A stretch of DNA of 64,000 nt from Orychophragmus violaceus (taxonomy: Eukaryota; Streptophyta; Magnoliopsida; Brassicales; Brassicaceae). The stretch is from NCBI GenBank assembly GCA_030180135.1, contig CM058229.1, positions 44,915,522-44,979,521 of the forward strand. Direction: 5' to 3'. Positions 44,471 through 56,300 of this stretch are shown here, one piece after another (position 1 is the first letter of the stretch; each line of letters begins with the position of its first letter). Made by a program: the position numbers and the translations under genes. The notes below the pieces were generated by a model. The model had not been told where the DNA came from. It searched no databases and saw only the letters and a list, made by a program, of their open reading frames with translations.

Positions 44471-45896
44471 TGATAACTAGGATTTTGCAATCCTTTGAGG
44501 TACCAATTCCTCAAGCTTATCGATGTAGCTTTGAGGTATCGAACCTTTTTGGGATGGATAAGACCAATAAGCAAACACTAAACCTTCAGAGTCAAATCAA
44601 ACAATTTGGTTTTTAATTTCTAACAATCCTAACAAAAGCAAATCAACCTGAAGTAAATAAAAGCAAATAAACAAACGATTCAATCAATGGCAAGAATAAG
44701 GCCCAAGGGTTAAGGTCAACGGATAGGTGACTCGGGACGATCAAGGAACTCTAATTCAAACTTCTAAAAGCTAATCCCTTAGCAAGGAACACACCAAGTA
44801 AATCAGTTTAATATCTTAATACCAATTCTTCACTTAATCTTAACTCAAGAACAAATCATCACTTGTGAATTAAAATCAAACGAGCATTGAAACAAGTTCC
44901 GATTAGCAACCAATCACTCTAGACATACATTTTCATGCGCTAGAATGTGAAAGTCCTAACAAAGCTAAATACTGGAATTTCATCGAACATGTTGTGAACA
45001 AGAAATTCTAAACATCCTAATCAATGTGATCAAGATTAACTAGGCATTAAGCACACTTTGCTAGATGAGATTTTAAACAATTAACTACTAAAATTCTATT
45101 GATCACCCCTAATCAACCTAATCCTACCCAACCCACAAGCCTATGGAGAACTACTCACTAATCATAGCTAGATCAACAAAACTCATAGGAATAGAGTTGA
45201 TCATCGAGATTGGTGAGGGATTGAGAGATTTGTTGAAGGAATAACAAAGAAAATACTAGATTAATCTCAAGAATCAAATTTGTTCTTACAAAAGAGTTTA
45301 GAACATCAAAAAGGCTTAAGAAACAAATAGAAATAGGTTTTTGGCTTAAATAGTCAATAGGGTGCGAGCCGGGTCAACCCGGAACAAACCGGGTGTTGAC
45401 CCGGATCCAAGTGAAAATCTGGGAACGGTATCGGTTGGCTGGACCGATACGCCAACCGATATCAACTCTCGGTTTTTCCTGGATGGAAGCGTATCGGTCC
45501 ACCTGACCGATATGTGACCCGATATGAAGTCCCGAAAATTAATCCGAGAGTCCATATCGGTTGGGTGGACCGATATGGCTCTCTGGAACTTTGACGAGGA
45601 GTCGTATCGGCCCGCCTGGCCGATACTCAGGCCGATATGAGTTTCTGCTGGCTCTTCCTTGGTCTTCTGAGCTCAAGACTCCACTTCCAAGCTCACCAAT
45701 GCTCCTAGACACCTCCATTCACCTGCAAAACACAAGAAACACTCCAAATGCAAGCCTAGAATGCCTACTCCTAGTCCTAAACAACTCTAGACTCTAGATG
45801 CGACAATGACTCGACAAAATGGTATGAATGATGGAGAAAAGAAGTCAAAACAAGAACTATATACAAGCCTAAATGCATGAAAATGTATGAATATCA
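44471..45896 (-). repeat. ATHILA-type 5' LTR
   Basis: 1426 bp, about 99% identical to the left LTR. It lacks 12-16 bp in the third hairpin unit (45573-45580). Its own hairpin array runs 45426-45645. Confidence 0.95.
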
Positions 45897-48010
45897 CACA
45901 TCTGTGTGGGCACTGGTTTGCAGTCCGTCATCTTTGTCTTGTAGAGCAAATCTGCAATATAGCGATGTTGTGTTAGTGAGACCTTTTGTCGTTCGGTGAG
46001 CTTCAATTCCTAAAAATAAGAAAGAGTGCCCAAGTCTTTAAGAGAGAATCTCTTGGACAGAGAAGTAATGAAGAGCTGGAGATGATGATCATTGTTTCCC
46101 ATTAGAATGATGTCGTCCACATAGACAAGCATGTAGAGAACCACATTGTAGGTGTTGTAGATGAAGAGACCAGCATTGGCGAGAGAGTTTGTGAACCCTG
46201 ATTGAAGTAAGAGCGTGCGTAACTCGTTGTAGCACGCCTTCGGAGCTTGCTTGAGATATTGCTTTCCGGAGTTTGCATACAGCTTGTGGATTATCCTTAT
46301 CAACGAAACCCGGTGGTTGAGCCATATAAACCTCATCATGAAGCTGTCCTTGAATAAATACATGGTTAACATCAAATTTTTGAATCTGCCAATCTTTAGA
46401 TACAGAAATGCTGAGCACTAGTCGTATGGTCGCCGGTTTGATGACAGGACTGAAAGTGTCATCGTAATCGATCCTCGGACGTTGATTGAATCCTTTAGCT
46501 ACGAGTCTCGCCTTGAACGTGTCAATTGAACCATTAGCATTTAATCATGAATACCCACTTACAAAAAACAACGTTAGAAGCTTTGTGGTGTGATACTAAG
46601 TCCCACGTATGTTCCCATGTTTGGTTTTCAAGCTCGTCACACATCGCTTTTCGCCATCGTGGTTCACGAATAACTTGTGCAACCGTTTGAGGCTCGGTGT
46701 CGGATATTGGTGTTATGGATGCACTGAGATTGAAATTCTGGACATGTTTACGAGGACGTGCAGACACTCTTGTTGATGCTGGTGGAGGTATCACTGGTGC
46801 AGATGATTGTGCCGGCAGAGATGAATGATTTGAGGCAGTGGTTTCTGCTGATGACTGAGCTACCAGAGTTGCGGTCTGTGCTACTGCTTTTGTAGTTGGA
46901 GCCGCTTGTTGTTGTGCCAAAACCGGAATTGTATTAGCCTGATATGGAATTGTAGTACTCGGAGACGCAAGGAGAGTGGACACCGCAGGTGGAACGTTGA
47001 ATACTTGAGCTGGAGATACATCGATAGTGGTAGCTTCAGCTGGTTCTGCCATAACATTTTTAGATGAAGATACACTAGTAATTGGGTTAGGTAGAGAGAA
47101 CGTAAACACATATTCATGAAAGACAACATGTCTAGATGTATACACTCTACTTGTTTCTCGATCTAAACAGAAATATGAACTTTGTGTAGTAGCGCAACCT
47201 AAGAACACACAAGGTGATGATCTAGAATCTAACTTATGGGATGCATAAGGTGTTAACCATGGAAAATACAGATATCTGAAAATTCGCAGTTTTGAATAGT
47301 TAGGAACTTGTTTAAAAAGACATTCAAACGGTGACTTGAGTGACAAAACAGGTGTGGGCATCCGGTTAATAAGATATACAACCGTAGCAAGTGTATAAGT
47401 CCAATATGACTTAGGCATTGATGCATGAGAAAAGAGAGCAAGGCCAGTTTCGACAATGTGTCTATGTTGACGCTCAGCTATGCCATTGTGTTCCGGCGTG
47501 TGAGGAGGTGAAGTAAAATGAGAGATGCCATTAGTTGCTAAAACAATTGTTAGAGCTATATACTCACCTCCATTATCACTATATAGAATTTGTAGCTTTG
47601 ATTGAAATCTGTTTTCAACCAACTCTTTGAATGTAATAAAAACTTCTTGAACTTGTGATTTTCGTTTTAAAGGATATAGCCAAGTATATCTAGTAAAATG
47701 GCCAAAAAAAATCACATAATATTTAAAACCGTCTATAGAAATCAGTGGAGATGTCCACACATCCAAAAATACAATATCAAGCAGTTTAGTAGATATAAGA
47801 GTAGACGTAGAAAATGGAATCTTATGCATTTTATTGATAGAACAAGAATTACAAGGCTTGTTTAATAAAAATTTCGAAGACAAAGGTAAACCGAAACTTG
47901 AAATAATCTTTTGAAGAATAGAAAGAGCAGGATGACCTAATCTAGAGTGCCAGTCAACGTAGCTTTATTAGAAGAAGCGTAAGCTAGAGATGGCGAGTTG
48001 GTTGATATGG
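45897..48010 (-). pseudogene. Copia-C integrase and reverse transcriptase
   Basis: From about 47960 downward a long frame reads RLGHPALSILQK, CNSCSINKMHK (zinc site), then FLDVWTSP, YSDNGGEY and the AERQHRH Glu region. The triad is therefore visible. A Ser/Ala/Pro-rich linker follows. RT starts near 46530 (WRKAMCDELE..W) and continues in other frames with QKFDVNHVFIQG, DEVYMAQPPGF and YVDDIILMGN (about 46125-46095). At least two frameshifts and a small deletion at the YGLKQAP block break it. It ends at the CACAT site where the ATHILA-type element entered. Confidence 0.88.
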
Positions 48011-48035
48011 TTTTGGGCCACACATAAGTGCCGCT

Positions 48036-49342
48036 TTAAGGTCTGCCTTCCGTACAAAGTGTCCCCGTAATCAGATCGCGTACCTGAAAGTATGTAGGTG
48101 TGAAGGTCACCGAAACACCATTAGTGTTACATAATTGAAAATCAGAGATTAAGTTTTTATCTAGTGAGAGAACACATAAAACATTATCAAAAACGAATGG
48201 GTGAGTCAAAGAAGGTAGAGATAATGAACCGGTGTGTGAGATGGCTTGTCCGGACCCATCTCCTAGAATGACATCATCACCACCATTGTAAGGCGCATGC
48301 AAGGAAAAATTGGCTATGTCTGATGTCATGTGGTGGGAGGCTCCAGAGTCGAGCAGCCATGTGGATGAGTCTGATCCTGGTGTGAGCGCAACATGAGCTC
48401 GTGGTTGCCACACTTGTTGAGGGTTTGATGGTTGCCACTGCTGTCCTTGTTGAGGAGACTGCCACTGTTGTGCTGAGCCACGAACAACACGAAACTTAGG
48501 AAAAAACTTCATACTATGTCTCTGTGTTCCACAAGCTTGACAACAACCAAGATACGGACGTCGGTTGTATGATGACGAGTTGTACTGGTGCTTTTGGTGA
48601 TTGTTATTCATGTGGTTGTTTGATTTCCAGTTGTTGTGACTCTGTTGCCGTGTACGGTATCTGCTGTATTAGCAGTGACTAGTGTTGGCTATACTTTTTC
48701 TTCTTTGCACATAATCATAGCTTCTTTGTTGAGAAGACGTTCATGTAACTCAGCAAAGGAGATTGGTGAATCTCTTCCATTCACCGCATCAATATCAGGC
48801 TTGTACTCATCACTCAGCCCCACAAGAATATGTTCTGTCAATTCTTCACGCCAAATCATCCGCTTTGCTTTTGATTGTCCTCATGTATTCACTGATTGAT
48901 TTCGTCCCCTTGACACATGCTTGGAGCTGAAGTTGTAACTGACGTATGTGGCCACGAGTAGGTTTGCCGTACGTTTCTGCCAAGATGCTCCAGATCTCGC
49001 TCGTAGTCGTGGCTGAGGAGACAACAGACTGGACAAGGAGGGAGATAGCTCCAGTGAGAGCACTGTAGAGTAACCTGGCTTGCCTGCGCCATGTTGCAAA
49101 TGCTGGATTTGGTGAGATCTGGCCATTGACAGTGAGTGTGATGATGGAGCAACAATGGTTCCATCAAAAAATACATGGAGCACATGACTTTCAAGGAGAG
49201 CATGTATTTGGCGGCTCCACATAATGTAGTTTAGGTGTGTAAGCTTTGTGATATTGGACATGTTGATGGATATCAACGTAGCAGATGGATTCGCAGTGTT
49301 AAAAACAGCATCAATCTCAGCAGAGGAGGTATCTTGAGACAT
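48036..49342 (-). pseudogene. Copia-C gag and protease
   Basis: Gag starts at ATG 49342 (MSQDTSSAEIDAVF) and shows NYIMWSRQIHALLESH. It shifts frame near 49150 and again near 48880, continuing with GKPTRGH-like and SADDLI-type blocks. The zinc knuckle near 48535 reads CQACGTQRHSMKFF and has lost its last Cys. Protease follows with WLLDSGASHHMTSD (about 48370-48325). Confidence 0.85.
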
Positions 49343-49453
49343 GGTGGCTGGAAAAATTAGCGACGGAGAAGAAGATAGTCGAGGAGGAAGGAGAAGAAAG
49401 AAGAAGAAGCAGAAAAGAAAAACAAAAAAATTAGAGAGAATTTTCTCTTTAAA

Positions 49454-49465
49454 GCTCTGATACCA
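49454..49465 (-). promoter_or_regulatory. Primer-binding site of Copia-C (tRNA-Met)
   Basis: TGGTATCAGAGC on the minus strand, directly against the LTR. Confidence 0.9.
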
Positions 49466-49617
49466 TGTTGAATATGAGAATTGATAATTCTTATTCACAT
49501 AGTAGAGTATTGATTTATACAAAGAGAATGAGCTAATGATGACAAAGAATATACATAGAGTAAATACAGATTATACGAAACATAATTGCATATCATGGTT
49601 TCCATATCGTATATGCA
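49466..49617 (-). repeat. Copia-C 5' LTR
   Basis: 152 bp with intact TG...CA, TGTTGAATATGAG...ATATGCA in plus view. Unusually short but similar to some plant Copia LTRs. Confidence 0.88.
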
Positions 49618-49633
49618 GTACCACCACAAGGGA

Positions 49634-49960
49634 CACTAGTAAAAAATTACATGTAGCCACGTTTTTTTCGTGTCTATGGCCAATATTTTGTGGCTATAGG
49701 GGTCAATAGTCACGAAAAACCACGAAAAAACGTGGCTATAGGATCGTGACTATTTAAAATCGTGTCAATTTCGTGACTAAAAAGCCACGATTTGTCACGT
49801 TTAGTTTCGTGTTTATTATTTGCCACGATTTGCCACGTTTATTTACGTGGTTATAATTTGCCACGATAATGTCACGGTTATTTCGTGGCATAACCATGTT
49901 TTAGTCACGTATTATTATGTGACCTATATGGTTAATTTGTCACGTTATTTGCCACTTAAT
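49634..49960. repeat. CACTA left terminal and subterminal repeats
   Basis: 13-19 bp terminal inverted repeat, then many direct and inverted copies of GCCACG/CGTGGC, for example around 49653, 49690, 49725, 49785, 49830 and 49860. Confidence 0.85.
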
Positions 49961-51582
49961 AAAACATGGGTGATTTGATTTTTTTTTTTATTTTAAAAAC
50001 AATCGTTATAAACAACATTGAAACTGAAGATTCAATGTTGATTCTCCAAAAAAGGTCTTTGCCATTTTTTTTGACAAACAAAAGGTCTTTTCCATTACAA
50101 AACACAAACAACAATCCACACTACATAATCTTACACAGACAAGCAAACATTCAAAAGGTTCACACATTTAACATAGACTAAAGAAGCTGACTACACCACC
50201 TATCCAAATCTGTTTGCTGAGCTTCATTCAAACTCACAATGTGAGAAATTACAAGTATTGGTCGGTTGAGCAGGAGCAGGAGAAGTAAGAGAAACAGTTG
50301 GAGAAGCTTGAGAAGCAGGAGAAGCTTGAGCTGCAGCAGGAGAAGCTTGAGCTGGAGCAAGAGAAGCAAGAGCAGCAGCTGGAGAAGCTTGAGCAGGAGC
50401 TGTATTGACACCAAGATGTTGAAGAATCATTTGCAGGGAAGTGTTTGTTGCAGTCATCCCTTCCTTGAGTTCTTTCTTCAATTCTACCATATCCCCTTTG
50501 ATAGCTTCAGTACTCACCTCCAAACCGCATATGCGCATCTCCATGTCGAGATTGCGCTTCAGAGTAGTTTGGACATTCTCAGTTGGATCAAAATCCCTTA
50601 ACTGAACACTCCCAATACAATATATTCGGCCCTTGGTGGACTGACCACGCTGAAAAGGGTAATAACAAGTCAATATAACAATCACAATTACACTGGTTTC
50701 AAGTATATAGTTGTAAAAAAACCAAACAGACCAAGTTGAGATAGATTCAGGAAGTTACCTTGATATACTCCTGGTCCAGTAAGATGCGATGTGTAGTTCC
50801 TGTTGATCCAGTCTGGCTGATGCCATTGGGAGATCCATCATCTTCGATCATCTCAGCAACATCATGCTCCACTTCCTCGACAAGCTCCCTGGCTCGATCA
50901 TCAACAAAGGTCCCATCCTTTTGTTTGTGAGTCTTCTTCACAAGCTCTGTGTAAGGAGGTGGTTCAGTCAAACCAGACTCGACCATCTACACAGTAAAGG
51001 GTAAGATCATATCAGTCTATATATAATGTACAGAAATAAACCAAACTCTAACATATCACTTACCATACCATGCTCGATATGGGCAAAGTTAACAGGACCT
51101 GCACTGTGCTTGTGCATTTGTTTGCCAGTGGGTGCAGCGATCCGAGATTTAGCAGCTGACTTGCTCTTCTTAACTGATGCCTCTGTTCCCCAATTTTCTA
51201 GCAGGAAGGCCCAATCCACATCGCTAATATACTTTGGTTTCTTTCCCTCCCTCTTCTTCTAGCTGATTCGCTGGCATATAGTTGTCTGCGTGTGAAGCTT
51301 CCATCTGAAGTAGACCTCATCATGATGCTTATCTTCCCAGTAGTAATTTTGCTTCATTATAAAAAAATACAGTATCAACAAATAAGTATAAAAAGACACA
51401 ATAACAGATTGAAAGAGTTGGAAAGAAACATTACAATGAAGGTGTGCCACCACTTATCACGTCTCTCGTCTGGAACAAACTTCCAGCTGGACCAAGGTCC
51501 CATATAGTATCCCTGCCACGTTGTTCTGATAAATGAGTGGACAGATGGGTCTACACCGAACCTGAAACAATACAACCAAAAC

Positions 51583-51900
51583 AATGACAGAATGCATCAG
51601 ACAGTCAATATAGATAATCAAAGCAAAGTACAACAGATATCCTAGACTAATCCAAAACTAAACAGAAACTAATCCTGAACCAACAAATATCAACAATCAA
51701 ACCTAATCCTAAACAGAAATACTAACCTAAGCAAAGCACCACAATGAGAGAATGCATGAGACAGACAATATAGATAATCAAAGCACAACAGATATCCTAA
51801 ACTAATCCTAAACTAAACAGATCAACAATCAAACCTAGTCCTAAACAGAAATACAGACCAGATAATCGAGTATGCAATCAATGCTAACAAAACACAGAAT
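51583..51900. repeat. 160-bp tandem duplication in TNPA intron 2
   Basis: Sequence from about 51583 recurs from about 51743 (AATGCAT.AGACAG at 51591 and 51751, then ATATAGATAATCAAAG and CAACAGATATCCTA in both). Further short repeats (AAGAGCATATTCAATCCTA, AGTGTAGATGCAACCA) run to about 52070. Confidence 0.8.
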
Positions 51901-52521
51901 CAAACCGAGTCCTAAGCTAAGCAGACCAAATAATATCAAGTGTAGATGCAACCAATATTAACAAACCATTACTCACCAAAAAGAGCATATTCAATCCTAG
52001 CAACCTAAAAGAGCATATTCAATCCTATCAAGTGTAGATGCAACCACTATTAACAAACCATTACTCACCAAATTCTAAACAAATCAACAATCAAACCTAA
52101 TCCTAAACATGATCAAACCGAGTCCTAAGCTAAGCAGACCAGATCCTAAACAAACTATTACTCAATAAATCCTAAAAGAAGCACAGAATCAGTCAAACAA
52201 AACACAGAATCAGCCAAGGAGAGCAGATAAAAGAGGTTACCACAAGGCTCCATTGATTTTATTTGGATGGAAGGGTGGCTGGTTTTCTCTGCTTGGAGCA
52301 CGCAGTAGAGCATCTTCAGTACGCCGTGTTTAGTTGTTTGCAACAGAAGAGGTTGCGGCTGAATGTTGTAGAGCTCCTGGGGGTAGGGAATGAGCTGAAG
52401 ACAGACACCGTAGAGGCATGGAATGAGCTGAAGAAGCATGCCTCCTTTGTTGCATCTCTGCCAAGGTAAGACAAAAACAATAGTTAGAAAACTTTAACAA
52501 CAACCCGCAAAATCCCCAATA

Positions 52522-52705
52522 TTGAAATCATAATTTAATCCCGAAATAATCGAAACCCTAATATAACCCCGATATCAAAAACCCCCAAAATCCCCAAAAT
52601 CGAAACCCTAACTTAACCCCGAAATCAAAAATCCCCAAAATTGAAACCCTAATTTTACCCCGAGAACAAAATCCCCCAAAATCCGTAAAATTGAAACCCT
52701 AAATT
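52522..52705. repeat. Telo-box-bearing tandem repeats in TNPA intron 1
   Basis: AAACCCTAA occurs at 52553, 52603, 52644 and 52694 (spacings 50, 41, 50). Each is followed by a TAACCCCGA and CCCCCAAAAT stretch. A degenerate unit precedes at 52522. Confidence 0.85.
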
Positions 52706-52943
52706 AACAATCCTAAATAACCAGACCCTGAGACATGCAATCGAACATATTAAAGAAAGAAACAAACCGAATGAAAATCTCAAACTGTTAGAGAAAGAAA
52801 CAGACCTGGGAGATTCAAGTCGTCCGGTCGTTGACGACGGAGATCGGAGGCGGTTGTGGTCGTTACCATAGTGACGACGGCGGTCGGAGGCGGAGGCGGA
52901 GGATACCGACGAAGAGACGAGAGGAGACGAGACCGTCGAAGAG

Positions 52944-52948
<5 letters not shown>

Positions 52949-53010
<62 letters not shown>
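52949..53010. repeat. (AG)n microsatellite, about 60 bp
   Basis: Uninterrupted AG dinucleotide run in the presumed 5' untranslated region of the TNPA-like gene. Confidence 0.95.
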
Positions 53011-53015
<5 letters not shown>

Positions 53016-53367
53016 CGTAGAGGATGAAATGAAAAAAAAATCTAAGTGTTTTTAGCTTTAGACAGAATTGTGGGCCGAGAATTAATTGGGTTAGAGCCAA
53101 ATTAATTGGTTTGGAGCCAAAAATTATTTGGTTTGGAGCCAAATTTAATTGGTTTGGAGCCAAAAACAATTGGGACATTAAAATAAAAAATTAATCATGA
53201 AAATAATTTAAATTATACATATTTTGTCAAATAAAAACAGATAATAAGAAATTAAAAAAAATATTCAAATAGACAAATACATAATTATTTCACAATACAT
53301 ATATTAAAAAGATATTACAGCAAGACATTATTTTCATACAAATTTCATAAATACATAAAATATAAAA

Positions 53368-56300
53368 CTAAGTGGAATCATCATCTGAATCGGAATCGGA
53401 ATCGGAGTCATCACACGAATCTTCTAATTCGTCTTCCGATACATATTCATCGTTGGGAGGACACACAGGTAACAAATCGAAATCAGAATCATCTTCTACA
53501 ACATGTGATTCAATTCGAAGCAATTCACTCGGTGCCACAAATTGGTTTTGTGTATCGTCTTGTAACGCAGTTAGAACAACTTCAGATGTTTCCCGGACTC
53601 CTCGAGGCATAACTTTCGTACAAGCCCACCAATCGGTTGCAGATGTGCAGCGAACACGCGGATAAGGAATAAAGCAGACTTGATCTCAATTACCGGATAG
53701 TATAAAAGGATCGTATTTTGCGTACTGACCTCGCGGAGAAACATCTATGATTCCAGATGGATGTGTGCGCATTCCATGACCTATTGTTGTGTCAAACCAC
53801 CGACACTTGAAAATCATGGCCTTAAGCCCAACAGCACCATCATATTGAATCATCATTATATCTTCAATCAGACCGTAATAATCCGTCTCGGTGGTTCCTC
53901 GAACATAAACGCCGTAATGTTGGGTTTTCTTATTTTGCCCATGTTTATGTGAGTGGAAGCAGTATCCCCGTGAAAAATATATTGGCCAAGTTGTATAATT
54001 ACGTCGAGGACCTTGTACAAAATCCAACATCCGCAAGTGAAACTCATATGAATTGCTAGCTTGATTAATCTGCATATTGAATATCGGAAATATTAATTTG
54101 TAAATAAATGATATATAAATTTAAAAAAATATATTTTAACTCTAACTAATTAACAAAACTCACATATTTTTTGACCCATTGTGCATAATACTGGTCTTTT
54201 GCTATTTGTAGTTCATTAGTGGTAATATTTGGGTTTTGTTCCGTCATGACCTCTGCGAAGATCCTGCATCCAATATTAATTAAATATACATTTAAGTTCA
54301 ATATTTATATTAAAAATAGAATAATACCTTTCATATGGCTCAAATGCTTCACAATTAAGCAACATAAACGTTTGGAGCACGGTGTAATCATCATCTGTTA
54401 ACCAATTATTTTCGGCCTTTCCACTAACTCTACCTTCATGGTAAAACATGTTCGACACTTCTGAATAACAATATGTAAATCGAATTTCTCCAGGAAGTGC
54501 AGCTTCATCAACAACTTCTGGATTTCCAAAGTAGTTAGAAGATGCATTTGAGATTTCCTCGGTCAAACATTCTGCAACAATGGATCCTCCAATACGTGCT
54601 TTATTTTTCACCTTCCTCTTTAGATGGTACATGTATTTTTCGAACGGATACATCCACCTATACTGGACAGGACCACCTAAAGCAGCTTCATCCGGGAGGT
54701 GCACGGGAAGGTGTTCCATGATATACGATGGCGGAAATATCTTCTCCAAATTACAAAGCTTCACTGCGATATTTTCTTTCAGAATGGCAACATCTTTCTC
54801 ATGTAACATCTTTGCTGAAATATCCCTGAAGAAAAGTGCAATATCTACAATAATAATAGTTAGTAGTTATAAATATGTAAATATTATTTATAGAATGGTA
54901 AACTATATCAATCTAGTCACCTGATATTGCTGTGTGAACGGTTTTGGGTAGAAGCTCGCGAAAGGCAAATGGAAGAAGTCGTTGCCTTATGACGTGACAA
55001 TCATGACTTTTCAGTCCTGATAGCTTCAAATTAGTTTCGTCAACGCAACGACTAAATTTAGAAGCATACCCGTCCGGAAATTTGATATCATCCTTCAACC
55101 ATTCAAGAAATTGTCTTTTTCCTTCATTAGACAATCTAAAAATCGGCACAGGAAGCGTACCATCTTGATTAATATGTAAAGATTGTCTTCTACATAAGTT
55201 TGGGAGATCCATTCTCGATTTAGCGTTTTCTTTCGTCTTTCCTGGAACATTTAACACCGTGTTGACGAGATTGTCAAAAAAATTCTTCTCAACGTGCATG
55301 AAGTCGAGGTTGTGTCGGAGAAGATGATTTTCCCAATACGGAAACTCCCAAAAGATACTTTTCTTCACCCAATTATGATCTTTCCCATAGCCGGATATAG
55401 TGTGGGCTGGCTTCTCGTGCCCGTTTCCTCCACAATCAATGGTTTTTGACAATCCCGCAATGGAGTTTATTCTTTTGTATAGAATTTCTTCTCCAGTTAA
55501 CCAAGGTGGAGGCGCGTCTTGTATTGTCTTGCCCCGTCGAAACGCTTGAACATTTCGCCGATAAGGATGGTTGTGAGGCAAAAACATCCTGTGACAATCG
55601 AACCAACTATGTTTCCTTCCATGTTGTAACCAGAACGACTTTGTTTCATCTAGACAATATGGGCATGCTAAACGGCCATGTGTCATCCAACCAGATAGCA
55701 TGCCATACGCTGGAAAGTCGCTGATTGTCCACATCAACGTAGCTCGCATCGTGAATTTTTGTTTCCTCGATATATCATATGCTTCCGCCCCGTTACTCCA
55801 TAAAGTTTGTAATTAGGATATACCTCATTGAAATGCTTCCAAGCTGCTCCATCTTAAGGGTGATGCATTTCTCCTTCTGGTGATAAATGTTCAGTGTGCC
55901 ATCGCATATGTGAAGCAGTCTTCTCTAACTGGTATAAACGCTTCAACCGCTCCGTAATAGGCATATAGAACATCCTTTGTTTTGGTCGATTTTTACCCGT
56001 CCCATTGTTCGGATAGTATCGGTACTTCGTACAAAACCGACACACCAAGAGATCTTGATCTTCCTTCCAAAAGAGCATGCAATTGTCCTCGCAGACATCA
56101 ATCTTAATAACAGGAAGCCCGAGAGATTTTGTCAGCTTCTTGGCCTCGTAATAAGATGTTGGTGCTTTATTTGGCTTCGGTAGAATATTTTTCATTGTCT
56201 GTGACATCTCATCCACACAGGCCTCAGCCAAATTGTAGTCGGTTTTCGCCTTCATCATACGCGAAGCCACATATAGTTGAGAAATTCCTTCAACGCATCC

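Larger units (their letters stand above)
24792..45896 (-). mobile_element. ATHILA-type Gypsy retrotransposon (21.1 kb including nested Copia-B)
   Basis: LTRs at 24792-26230 and 44471-45896, with a 5-bp duplication CACAT (24787-24791, 45897-45901). On the minus strand: PBS TGGCGCCGTTGCC, gag, protease, RT, RNase H, integrase, then an ATHILA ORF-1/env-like frame, PPT and 3' LTR. About 13.5 kb remain without Copia-B. The LTRs differ by roughly 1% plus small indels, yet pol has several frameshifts and a stop, so the source copy may already have been defective. Confidence 0.93.
22875..49617 (-). mobile_element. Copia-C: short-LTR Copia element opened by nested insertions
   Basis: The ends are two 152-bp LTRs (22875-23026 and 49466-49617), 26 kb apart. 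Removing the hAT element (23689-24714) and the Gypsy element (24792-45896), each with one target-site copy, rejoins a Copia gag-pol remnant of about 4.4 kb. Gene order on the minus strand is gag, zinc knuckle, protease, integrase, RT, RNase H. No target duplication is evident (left flank TGCAT, right flank GTACC), and the outer bases of the left LTR are mutated. It is the oldest layer of this nest. Confidence 0.88.
50224..52869 (-). pseudogene. TNPA-like gene (plant transposase Ptta/En/Spm family), six exons, two stops
   Basis: Six minus-strand exons join in phase with GT-AG introns: 52869-52806, 52457-52241, 51561-51435, 51351-51064, 50986-50759, 50649-50224, total 1350 bp (450 codons). Conserved pieces are LWFGVDPSVHSFI, GPWSSWKFVPDERRDKWW, DWAFLLENWGT, DGTFVDDRAREL and GRIYCIGS, typical of PF03004. 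The last exon has a coiled-coil stretch and a Pro/Ala/Ser-Gln repeat tail. TNPA proteins bind the subterminal repeats and assist excision. Two in-frame stops, a TAA in exon 2 (near 52333) and a TAG in exon 4 (near 51260), should abolish it. Exon 1 is the least certain because it rests only on phase and splice consensus. Confidence 0.78.

Noticed and set aside
50178..50414. Leucine-rich 78-codon frame
   Set aside because: Out-of-frame shadow of the Pro/Ala/Gln repeat tail of the TNPA-like gene.
52553..52702. Interstitial telomere remnant
   Set aside because: AAACCCTAA boxes are single and 41-50 bp apart, not a CCCTAAA array.
52780..53178. 132-codon frame rich in Ser-Leu on the minus strand
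   Set aside because: Low-complexity translation of the (AG)n microsatellite; only the last part overlaps the proposed TNPA exon 1.
53372..53665. Plus-strand Ser/Glu-rich frame
   Set aside because: Antisense of the acidic tail of the TNPD-like protein.
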